Positions 16,360-21,327 of a stretch of 37,938 nt of DNA are shown here, one piece after another (the stretch's first letter is position 1; each line of letters opens with the position of its first letter). Source of the DNA: a virus. The stretch spans positions 1-37,938 of the IMG/VR virus record IMGVR_UViG_3300032116_000580, one strand, 5' to 3'. The notes under the pieces were generated by a model. The model did no database searches and had not been told where the DNA came from. It saw nothing but the letters and a program-made list of their open reading frames with translations. The translations under genes and the position numbers were made by a program.

Positions 16360-16652
16360 GCGCGCTCGCCGACCTGTTGACGCTGCTGGCGGTGGCGCTG
16401 GTGCTGGTGATCGGCCTGCGCTGCCTGCGGGTGATCCGCGGCATGCACCACCAGCCGGAGGGCTGCGCGTACTGGCGCTTCCTGGGGTTCGGCGTGAGTT
16501 ATGTGGTGCTGGCCTGTTCGGGCATCGGCGCGGCGATCGTGATCGGGCAGGGGCAGTTCAACCTGAGCAACCTGGGCTTTTTGGTCAGCTCGGCGGGGCT
16601 GATCCTGTTTGACCGCCGCCGCCGCGAACCGCAAGCCGGGGCCGCGTCATGA
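16356..16652 (+). CDS. Putative holin or antiholin, three membrane segments
   Basis: 98 residues from ATG 16356, which overlaps the previous gene by four bases; the frame continues upstream but only inside that gene. Hydrophobic stretches at about 4-22 (LADLLTLLAVALVLVIGL), 44-65 (FLGFGVSYVVLACSGIGAAIVI) and 72-87 (LSNLGFLVSSAGLIL), then a basic tail (FDRRRREPQ). It resembles phage holin-type proteins with three spans. With the two genes before it, it makes three adjacent membrane genes ahead of the endolysin. Which one is the actual pore-former cannot be told from sequence. Confidence 0.63.
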   Translation: MSALADLLTLLAVALVLVIGLRCLRVIRGMHHQPEGCAYWRFLGFGVSYVVLACSGIGAAIVIGQGQFNLSNLGFLVSSAGLILFDRRRREPQAGAAS

Positions 16653-17116
16653 CCGAAGCGCGCCTGACCCTCACCGATTACTGGATGGGGCGGGAGGTCA
16701 AATACAGCCGCGAGCTGACCTACGACATCATCGCCAACGCCAAGGTGCTGTTGGAGCGCGTGAACACGCTGCTCGGGCGGTTTGCCGACGAGACCGGCAT
16801 CGAGATCGAGCGCGTGGCCAGCGGCTGGCGGCCGAAGGGCATCAACGACGCCACCGCCAACGCCGCCGCCACCAGCCGCCACCTGACGGGTGAAGGCATC
16901 GACCTGCGCGACACCGCCAACCGCGACCTGGCGCGCTGGTGCCTGGCCAACCTCGACGCGCTCGAGCTGATCGGGCTGTGGATGGAAGATCCGCAGTGGA
17001 CCCCCACGTGGGTGCACCTGCAATCCCGCCCGCCGAAGTCCGAGCGGCGGGTGTATGTGCCCTCGACCAAGCCGCCGCTGGCGGCGAAGCTGCGGGAGCA
17101 GGGGGGTGTGGCGTGA
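16649..17116 (+). CDS. Endolysin, M15 family peptidase (D-Ala-D-Ala carboxypeptidase type)
   Basis: 155 residues. The zinc peptidase M15 pattern is intact: SGWRP at 58-62, S-R-H-L-T-G-E-G-I-D-L with H78 and D85 as zinc ligands, an acidic position near E113, and W121-V-H123 as the W-x-H motif. These proteins cleave the peptide part of peptidoglycan. No signal peptide or SAR segment is present, so export depends on a canonical holin. The C-terminus after 130 is a short basic tail. Overlaps both neighbours by four bases, in one lysis operon. Confidence 0.85.
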   Translation: MTEARLTLTDYWMGREVKYSRELTYDIIANAKVLLERVNTLLGRFADETGIEIERVASGWRPKGINDATANAAATSRHLTGEGIDLRDTANRDLARWCLANLDALELIGLWMEDPQWTPTWVHLQSRPPKSERRVYVPSTKPPLAAKLREQGGVA

Positions 17117-17715
17117 CCGCCGAAGTTCCGGGGGTGACGATGGGCATAAGAATCCACCAGCGCGGCTTCCTGCCGCCCACCTGGGCGATCTATGCCCTCG
17201 CCGCCGCGGCCGCGCTGGGGGCGCTGTGGTGGGCCGCCAGCACGCTCGACGCGCGCGGGTATGCCCGGGGCAAGGCCGAGACCACCGCGGCCTACGCGCA
17301 GCGCGACAACGCCGCCCTGCAGGCCGCCCTGGCCCGCGTGGCCGAGCTGCAGGCCGAAGTGCAGGCGCGTGAACACACCCACGCCGCCGCCCTCGGCCAG
17401 ATCCGCGATCGCAATCAACGGGAGACCGCCCATGCTCAACGTCAACACGATGCCGATCTGGCTGCTCTGCGCGCTGGCACTCTCCGGCTGCGCGACCCCG
17501 GCGCTGCCGCCAGCCCCGCCTGCAGTGATCGAAGCCCCGCGCCTGCGCCTGCCGGAACCGCCGGAGGCGGTGATGCAGCCCCGCGCGCCGAGCTTTCACC
17601 AGCGGCTGCTGGATTTCTTCTGTCCCTCATGCGAGAAGCCGACGCTGTCGCCCGACAGCTCGGCGACGCCCAAGACGTGATCCGGGCGCAGATCAGGGCC
17701 TGCAACGGGTCTTGA
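17113..17715 (+). CDS. Rz: i-spanin (Rz-like)
   Basis: 200 residues from GTG 17113, overlapping the endolysin stop; ATG 17140 is a possible alternative start that keeps the membrane segment. A single N-terminal membrane segment (about 23-42, WAIYALAAAAALGALWWAAS) is followed by a long helical periplasmic region (ARGYARGKAETTAAYAQRDNAALQAALARVAELQAEVQAREHTHAA is split by no breaks). After about 130 the frame becomes Ala/Pro-rich, and this part overlaps Rz1. The topology and the nested lipoprotein gene define it as the inner-membrane part of the spanin complex that fuses inner and outer membranes in the last lysis step. Confidence 0.85.
   Translation: MTAEVPGVTMGIRIHQRGFLPPTWAIYALAAAAALGALWWAASTLDARGYARGKAETTAAYAQRDNAALQAALARVAELQAEVQAREHTHAAALGQIRDRNQRETAHAQRQHDADLAALRAGTLRLRDPGAAASPACSDRSPAPAPAGTAGGGDAAPRAELSPAAAGFLLSLMREADAVARQLGDAQDVIRAQIRACNGS
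17432..17680 (+). CDS. Rz1: o-spanin lipoprotein (Rz1-like), nested in Rz
   Basis: 82 residues from ATG 17432, preceded by GGGAG with seven bases spacing. It lies wholly inside Rz in a different frame. The N-terminus has a hydrophobic stretch and a lipobox (LLCALALSGC), so the mature protein begins at Cys and is anchored in the outer membrane. The mature part is proline-rich (ALPPAPPAV, RLPEPPEAV), typical of Rz1, and has a C-terminal CPSC pair. Complete embedding of Rz1 in Rz is a known arrangement. Confidence 0.88.
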   Translation: MLNVNTMPIWLLCALALSGCATPALPPAPPAVIEAPRLRLPEPPEAVMQPRAPSFHQRLLDFFCPSCEKPTLSPDSSATPKT

Positions 17716-17729
17716 TGGTTGTTTGAACC

Positions 17730-17754
17730 ACGGGCCGGCACCCTGCCGGCCCGT
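17730..17754. other. Perfect 10-bp hairpin after the lysis genes
   Basis: ACGGGCCGGC / GCCGGCCCGT with a five-base loop (ACCCT) begins 15 bases after the Rz stop. No T run follows, so it is not a standard intrinsic terminator; it may slow or protect transcripts. The right half belongs to the 73-bp repeat; the second copy of that repeat lacks the left half and cannot form it. Confidence 0.55.
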
Positions 17755-17811
17755 AGCGGCGCCGCGCTGACTGCATCCCGAAGGGGTGCGGGCAGACCCG
17801 CATCGCGGGGC
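17739..17811. repeat. 73-bp direct repeat, copy 1
   Basis: This 73-base stretch (starting CACCCTGCCGGCCCG) recurs at 19372-19444 with one mismatch (G 17780, A 19413). No gene covers either copy. Each copy precedes a tRNA 3' fragment (tRNA-Pro after copy 1, tRNA-His after copy 2). The two copies bracket the tRNA-Pro fragment and the four-gene cassette. The rest of the 17716-18038 gap holds the tRNA-Pro fragment and short repeats described separately. Confidence 0.9.
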
Positions 17812-17908
17812 ACCCCGAAAAAAGCCTGTAGAATCAAGGCCTCAATTTCGCGTCAAAGCGCAGGCAAAATTCCTTAAGTTATTGATTCCGCTCATTTGTA
17901 TCCCGCCA

Positions 17909-17953
<45 letters not shown>

Positions 17954-18005
17954 TATCCCTCTGATTCGATTGCACTTTTTGTTGCGGTCGGGTCCATTCC
18001 TTGGA

Positions 18006-18028
18006 GGTGCCTACGCCGGTGCCTACGC
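18006..18028. repeat. Tandem GGTGCCTACGC repeats beside the tRNA-Pro fragment
   Basis: Two perfect 11-bp copies at 18006-18016 and 18018-18028, about 54 bases from the tRNA-Pro CCA end. Short tandem repeats at this distance from a tRNA core are typical of arm-type integrase sites. They do not resemble the repeats flanking the tRNA-His core, so they would belong to a different integrase. Confidence 0.55.
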
Positions 18029-18038
18029 TTTCGGCGGT

Positions 18039-18404
18039 TTAGTCGCTGTTTTGCCATGTCAAAACTGCCGGCCCGCTGTAGGGCGGCATGCTGACCGTGA
18101 CATAAACCCACGCCTCCTCTGAATCGGCTGCATTTTGGCGGTCAATTTGCAATTGAAGAGATTCGGTGTTGATCTCGCCCCATGATTCGTCAATTGCGTC
18201 CGCCTCAAAAGACGTTAGATAAGTTCCGCGTTCAGCAAACTGGGTGAGCGCTCTCGTCAGAAAACCCTCGGGGATGGGGATCAGCGCACCTTCGGCGTCG
18301 CGTTGATTGCAGCAGACACCGGCTGTTTGCTGTTGGTAGGTTATCCCAGTCGGCAGCGGCAAAATCAATGCAGGCTGCATTAAGTCGTATAAAGAAAAAA
18401 TCAT
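18039..18404 (-). CDS. Cassette protein, 121 aa (DUF6210-like)
   Basis: 121 residues from ATG 18404, which overlaps the stop of the upstream gene (CTGATG). The N-terminal pattern ILPLPTGITYQQQTAGVCCNQRDAEGALIPIPEG resembles DUF6210 proteins (G-V-x-Y-x-x-Q-x-G-x-x-C-x...E-G-x-x-x-P); this link is from memory and tentative. Two adjacent cysteines are present, with no signal peptide or membrane segment. The C-terminal half is acidic (FEADAIDESWGEINTESL). It is the last gene of a leftward four-gene unit with a composition less GC-rich than the phage core. The real function is unknown. Confidence 0.65.
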   Translation of the reverse strand: MIFSLYDLMQPALILPLPTGITYQQQTAGVCCNQRDAEGALIPIPEGFLTRALTQFAERGTYLTSFEADAIDESWGEINTESLQLQIDRQNAADSEEAWVYVTVSMPPYSGPAVLTWQNSD

Positions 18405-18556
18405 CAGGGGCTCTCTGAAATTTTCCGTGTCGGCAGCGGCATGTCGATGTCGCTGATCGGGATGTCGTGCTGGTGGATGTAGCCTTCGCTGGTGCTGCCG
18501 GCGGCGGCGAGTTGCTGGGCGGCGCGGAATTCGTTGCGAGCTTGTTTGATGTTCAT
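18404..18556 (-). CDS. Small protein of the cassette, 50 aa
   Basis: 50 residues from ATG 18556, with an excellent AAGGAG site (AAGGAGATAAAAA-ATG). It begins MNIKQARNEFRAAQQL and ends PLPTRKISESP. The first 20 residues form an amphipathic helix; the rest is polar with IHQHDIPISDIDMPLP. Its TGA overlaps the ATG of the downstream 121-residue gene, indicating coupled translation in an approximately equal ratio. A toxin-antitoxin or effector-partner pair is one possibility; the sequence itself does not identify one. Confidence 0.62.
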   Translation of the reverse strand: MNIKQARNEFRAAQQLAAAGSTSEGYIHQHDIPISDIDMPLPTRKISESP

Positions 18557-18614
18557 TTTTTATCTCCTTGAGATCGGTCTGCACGATTGCTGACTCACAG
18601 GTTGCCAGGGAGCA

Positions 18615-18992
18615 TTACTCCCCCGCTTGCTTGAGTGCTTTGCGAATGCCTTCGCTGACGTTGCCATTGCCCAGGCGTGTGGCGATAGCGATGCTTTCGG
18701 CGTCGAGATAGGTATTGACCTTCTTGCCGCCCTGCATCTCTGCCGGGCGTCCGACAGGGGTTTGCTCGATACCTAGCGCAGCAGCAACCTTTCGCTGTTC
18801 CAGGCTGCGATAAACACGGGCATTGAGCATCGCATAAATGCCTGCTTCGGTTCGCACCAGAGCGCCAGTTTCAACCCCATCTTGCGTCACGGTGCCGAGC
18901 ACCGTACAGCCCGCAGGGATTGAGTTTGTGTAGAGCCGCCAATTGCCGTTTGTATCAACGACAATGCGGCCACGGTTTAGGTGGCCGCTCAT
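18615..18992 (-). CDS. Cassette protein with a ribbon-helix-helix-like C-terminus, 125 aa
   Basis: 125 residues. The N-terminal 65 residues are beta-rich (RGRIVVDTNGNWRLYTN, CTVLGTVTQDGVETGALVRTEAGIYAMLNA). The C-terminal end, GKKVNTYLDAESIAIATRLGNGNVSEGIRKALKQ, reads as a short ribbon-helix-helix-like DNA-binding motif: a beta strand (KVNTYLD) and two helices ending G-x-R-x-A-L. Such motifs occur in antitoxins and small repressors. It is a good candidate for the protein that binds the palindrome upstream of the operon. Start ATG 18992 lies two bases after the upstream stop. Confidence 0.66.
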   Translation of the reverse strand: MSGHLNRGRIVVDTNGNWRLYTNSIPAGCTVLGTVTQDGVETGALVRTEAGIYAMLNARVYRSLEQRKVAAALGIEQTPVGRPAEMQGGKKVNTYLDAESIAIATRLGNGNVSEGIRKALKQAGE

Positions 18993-18994
18993 GA

Positions 18995-19210
18995 TTAAGC
19001 CTGCTGCCAGTTGTCGTAGCCGTACTTAACAGCTACCGGAATATAGCGGATGCCGTCTTCGCCATGGTCTTCCGCTTCCGCAACTTCGATTTTTAGGCCA
19101 ACGGCTTGCTGGTATGTCTTGCTGGCAATTGCCTTGGCGCCGTTCAGGGTCTTGGCGTTGGTCTTCATCCAGCAATCGTCAGAACCGCCGCCGATGTAGA
19201 ACTTGGTCAT
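18995..19210 (-). CDS. First gene of the cassette, 71 aa
   Basis: 71 residues from ATG 19210, with AGGAG nine bases upstream. The frame is open further back to 19291, but the promoter lies there. MTKFYIGGGSDDCWMKTNAKTLNGAKAIASKTYQQA begins as a small beta-alpha domain, with one cysteine and a C-terminal segment GIRYIPVAVKYGYDNWQQ. I do not recognise the family; short proteins with the K-T-x-x-G-A-K-x-x-A pattern occur in accessory regions. It is the promoter-proximal gene of the leftward unit. Confidence 0.62.
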   Translation of the reverse strand: MTKFYIGGGSDDCWMKTNAKTLNGAKAIASKTYQQAVGLKIEVAEAEDHGEDGIRYIPVAVKYGYDNWQQA

Positions 19211-19276
19211 TTTGTTTCTCCTACCCCTGATTCCCCGAGGTGCGGTTGGTTGGCGTTGTTGCCTTCCATGCGGTGA

Positions 19277-19320
19277 ATTATATACGCACAAAATTAGATT
19301 GCAAGAATTTTATGCGTATA
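19277..19320 (-). promoter_or_regulatory. Leftward promoter with palindromic operator for the four-gene cassette
   Basis: On the minus strand TTGCAA (19305-19300) and TATAAT (19282-19277) are separated by 17 bases or 16 depending on boundary choice. Around them lie 15-base inverted arms at 19281-19295 and 19306-19320 with one mismatch and a 10-base centre, in a strikingly AT-rich stretch. The palindrome covers the -35 and spacer, so a bound protein would block transcription. This suggests autoregulation by a product of the cassette. Confidence 0.68.
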
Positions 19321-19371
19321 AAATAAAATATTTTTTATCAACCAAGAAATCCGAATAACGTGGTTTTTTGT

Positions 19372-19444
19372 CACCCTGCCGGCCCGTAGCGGCGCCGCGC
19401 TGACTGCATCCCAAAGGGGTGCGGGCAGACCCGCATCGCGGGGC
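19372..19444. repeat. 73-bp direct repeat, copy 2
   Basis: Matches 17739-17811 with one mismatch. It lies between the cassette promoter and the attP region. Immediately after it come short arm-like repeats and the integrase stop codon at 19504. The rest of the 19211-19503 gap consists of the cassette promoter and these repeats; I see no gene in it. Confidence 0.9.
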
Positions 19445-19450
19445 CGCTGG

Positions 19451-19706
19451 TGTGCGGGATTTTGTCCCGGTTTTGTGCGGCCTGTGCTAGATTTGTGCCT
19501 GTTCTAGGCTGCGCTGGCGGTTTCGTTCTGAAAATCCGCCTTTAAAATCAATAACCTGCAAACGCACTTCAACCCGGCGCGGTTTGTGATTCCGGTTGTC
19601 GTGGGTTCGAGTCCCATCAGCCACCCCACCAATTCCTTGTTTTTGCTGGTGTTTTCATCAGCGCTGTTTGTGTGTCGATTCGGGGTGTGCGTGATTTTGT
19701 CCCGGT
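19451..19706. repeat. 21-bp repeats flanking the attP core (probable integrase arm sites)
   Basis: Two 21-base copies, 19451-19471 and 19686-19706, share a core GATTTTGTCCCGGT and differ at one base. They lie 112 bases left and 57 bases right of the tRNA-His core. A related TTTTGTGCGG (19471-19480) and TTTGTGCC are next to the left copy. The arrangement fits arm-type integrase sites on both P and P' arms. Confidence 0.68.
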
Positions 19707-20667
19707 CGCCGCACAGTGCGTCGGCGTAGTGGGCGATGTGGCTGCGGGCGAGGTGTGCGTAGCGCAGAACCATGTCGAGTGATGCCCAGCCGCCCAGCTC
19801 CTTTAGTACCTGCAGCGGTGTGCCGCGCATGACGTGCCAGCTTGCCCAGGTGTGGCGCAGGTCGTGCCAGTGGAGATCCTTGAGGCCGGCGCGGTCGCAG
19901 GCGTTGTGCCAGGCGCGGGTGCTGACCTTGTTGACGGGTTTGCCGTCGTAGGGGAAGACCCAGTGCGCATGGATGCCGCGCTGGTTGTTGAGGACGGTGA
20001 TCGCGGCGTCGTTGAGGGGCACGCTGTGGGCGCGTTCGGTTTTGAAGTCGTCGGGCATGATCCAGGCGACGCGCCGCTCGAGGCTGACTTGTGACCATTG
20101 CAGATACTGCACGTTGCTGGCACGCAGGCCGGTGGCGAGCGTGAAGGCGGCCATGACGTTGAGGTGGGGCGGCAGCTCGCGCAGCAGGGCGGCGGCTTCT
20201 TCGGGGGTGATCCAGCGCATGCGCTGGTTGTGTTCCTTGAGTTTGCGGGTGGCGGGGACGCTGGCGATCCAGCCGCGGCGGCGGGCGACGTTGAGGACGG
20301 CGCCGAAGGCGGCCATGTAGCGGTTGACGGTGGCCGGGGCGCGATCGCGCTGCAGTTCGGCGATGAGGTCTTCGGCGGTCTGTGCGGTGATCTGGCGCAG
20401 GGCGGTGTTGCCGAGGCGGGCGTCGAGCCAGCGCAGGCGGTCCTTGGTGTCGTTGAGGCTGCGCAGGTGCTGGCGTTCGTCGAGGTAGGCGAGCATGGCC
20501 TCGCGCCAGGTGCGGTGGTTTATGCCGAGCTGGGTCGATTCCCAAAGCTCAACGGCACGACGTTGCGCCCAGCGCTCGGCCTGGGCCTTGTCTGTCGTGC
20601 GAGCGCTTTCGCGGTGGCCGCGTCCGAAATCTGCCCACCAGGTGTTGCCGCGTTTGTAGAGTCGCAT
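19504..20667 (-). CDS. int: Tyrosine-family integrase
   Basis: 387 residues from ATG 20667. The catalytic set is visible: R182 (TLATGLRAS), K210 (DDFKTERAH), H268-x-x-R271 (HWHDLRHTW), W294 at the usual H/W position (LGGWAS) and Y303 (MVLRYAHL). The N-terminal 50 residues give a small arm-binding domain, then a core-binding domain to about 150. The last 45 residues are encoded by the antisense of a tRNA-His 3' half (GWLMGLEPTTTGITNR), so the attP core lies inside the gene and the C-terminus will differ in the integrated prophage. The 5' end overlaps the excisionase gene by 148 bases in another frame. Confidence 0.95.
   Translation of the reverse strand: MRLYKRGNTWWADFGRGHRESARTTDKAQAERWAQRRAVELWESTQLGINHRTWREAMLAYLDERQHLRSLNDTKDRLRWLDARLGNTALRQITAQTAEDLIAELQRDRAPATVNRYMAAFGAVLNVARRRGWIASVPATRKLKEHNQRMRWITPEEAAALLRELPPHLNVMAAFTLATGLRASNVQYLQWSQVSLERRVAWIMPDDFKTERAHSVPLNDAAITVLNNQRGIHAHWVFPYDGKPVNKVSTRAWHNACDRAGLKDLHWHDLRHTWASWHVMRGTPLQVLKELGGWASLDMVLRYAHLARSHIAHYADALCGDRDKITHTPNRHTNSADENTSKNKELVGWLMGLEPTTTGITNRAGLKCVCRLLILKADFQNETASAA
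19584..19628. other. attP: attP core: 3' half of tRNA-His within the integrase gene
   Basis: The plus strand reads TTGTGAT (anticodon GTG), the anticodon 3' strand, GTTGTC, T-arm (GTGGG TTCGAGT CCCAT), acceptor CAGCCAC, C73 and CCA. This is tRNA-His; C73 opposite an extra G is a known His feature. The 5' half is missing (upstream sequence does not pair), so it is not a gene. Being next to and inside int and flanked by 21-bp repeats, it is the likely site of integration. Confidence 0.85.
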
Positions 20668-20843
20668 GTCGGGGCCTTGGTCTTGTAGTGCTGGCGCAGG
20701 TAGTCGAGCAGGTCGGCCTCGATGAACACCCAGGCGCGGCCGACCTTGGCGCCGGGGATGCTACCAGCCGCAGCGCCGGCGCGCACGGTTTCCGGGTGTG
20801 CGCGAAGCAGGGCGGCGGCTTGGTGGAGGTCGAGGGTCGTCAT
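20520..20843 (-). CDS. xis: Excisionase-like, helix-turn-helix protein
   Basis: 107 residues from ATG 20843. MTTLDLHQAAALLRAHPETVRAGAAAGSIPGAKVGRAWVFIEADLLDYLRQH is a typical excisionase/MerR-type helix-turn-helix: helix, turn, recognition helix, then a wing containing R-A-W-V-F and the ending helix. The C-terminal 45 residues are low complexity and overlap the integrase start by 148 bases. The order xis-int, leftward, fits the switch between integration and excision. The ATG overlaps the previous stop (ATGA). Confidence 0.82.
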   Translation of the reverse strand: MTTLDLHQAAALLRAHPETVRAGAAAGSIPGAKVGRAWVFIEADLLDYLRQHYKTKAPTCDSTNAATPGGQISDAATAKALARQTRPRPSAGRNVVPLSFGNRPSSA

Positions 20844-21049
20844 GTCTTCGTTGATGTTGCAGCCCCTTCGTTTACCGTGCGTTGGACGACCTGGAGCGTG
20901 CGGAGGACGGCGCGCATGCGGGTGAGTTCGCGGTCGGCTTGTTCCTGGCTGAGGCGGCGGCGTTCGACCCAGCCGGGGTAAACGCGTTCGCGCATGGCGA
21001 TTTCGCGTTTGACGCAGTCGATCTGGTCTTGGAGGGTGGGCTGGGGCAT
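20840..21049 (-). CDS. Small helical hypothetical protein, 69 aa
   Basis: 69 residues, MPQPTLQDQIDCVKREIAMRERVYPGWVERRRLSQEQADRELTRMRAVLRTLQ. It is nearly all helix, with the Y-P-x-W motif in the middle of a helical hairpin. Proteins with this D-Q-x-x-x-V-x-R-E-I/V and R-x-x-V-Y-P-x-W pattern are common just upstream of phage excisionase or recombination genes; the function is unknown. Overlaps the excisionase start (ATGA), with only two bases to the upstream gene. Confidence 0.7.
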   Translation of the reverse strand: MPQPTLQDQIDCVKREIAMRERVYPGWVERRRLSQEQADRELTRMRAVLRTLQVVQRTVNEGAATSTKT

Positions 21050-21051
21050 GG

Positions 21052-21327
21052 TCAGTAGTCCACCCCAAAGGCAAACCGGGGGAATTCGCCGCCCTCAGCG
21101 ATTTCACTGGCAAGCAGCTCGCGGGCGGTGATGCGTTTGGTGCCGTCGAAGTCTTCGCTGATGTCAATCAAAATGCTGTCGAGCTCGGCCTCGGTGTATT
21201 CGCGGGCATCCTCAAGATCTTCGGTGGCAAAGGGCTCGTTGTTCCGGGCTGCGGCGCAAGCGGTTTTGGTGGTTTCCAGATCCGGGCCGATCCAGCTTTC
21301 CTCGTCGCACATGTGAAAAAGTTTCAT
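21052..21327 (-). CDS. Acidic hypothetical protein, 91 aa
   Basis: 91 residues from ATG 21327, overlapping the ParB-like gene's stop by four bases. The frame extends further upstream but only as a shadow of that gene. MKLFHMCDEESWIGPDLETTKTACAAAR is followed by a strongly acidic stretch (ATEDLEDAREYTEAELDSILIDISEDFDG) and ends EFPRFAFGVDY. Acidity could indicate a DNA mimic or a protein that binds basic partners, but this is a guess. It is placed in the leftward early operon. Confidence 0.65.
   Translation of the reverse strand: MKLFHMCDEESWIGPDLETTKTACAAARNNEPFATEDLEDAREYTEAELDSILIDISEDFDGTKRITARELLASEIAEGGEFPRFAFGVDY

Noticed and set aside
17730-17754. An intrinsic terminator after the lysis genes
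   Set aside because: The hairpin is perfect, but no T run follows on either strand.
19584-19628. A tRNA-His gene
   Set aside because: The 5' half is missing and the upstream bases do not pair with the acceptor or anticodon strands. It is the attP core.
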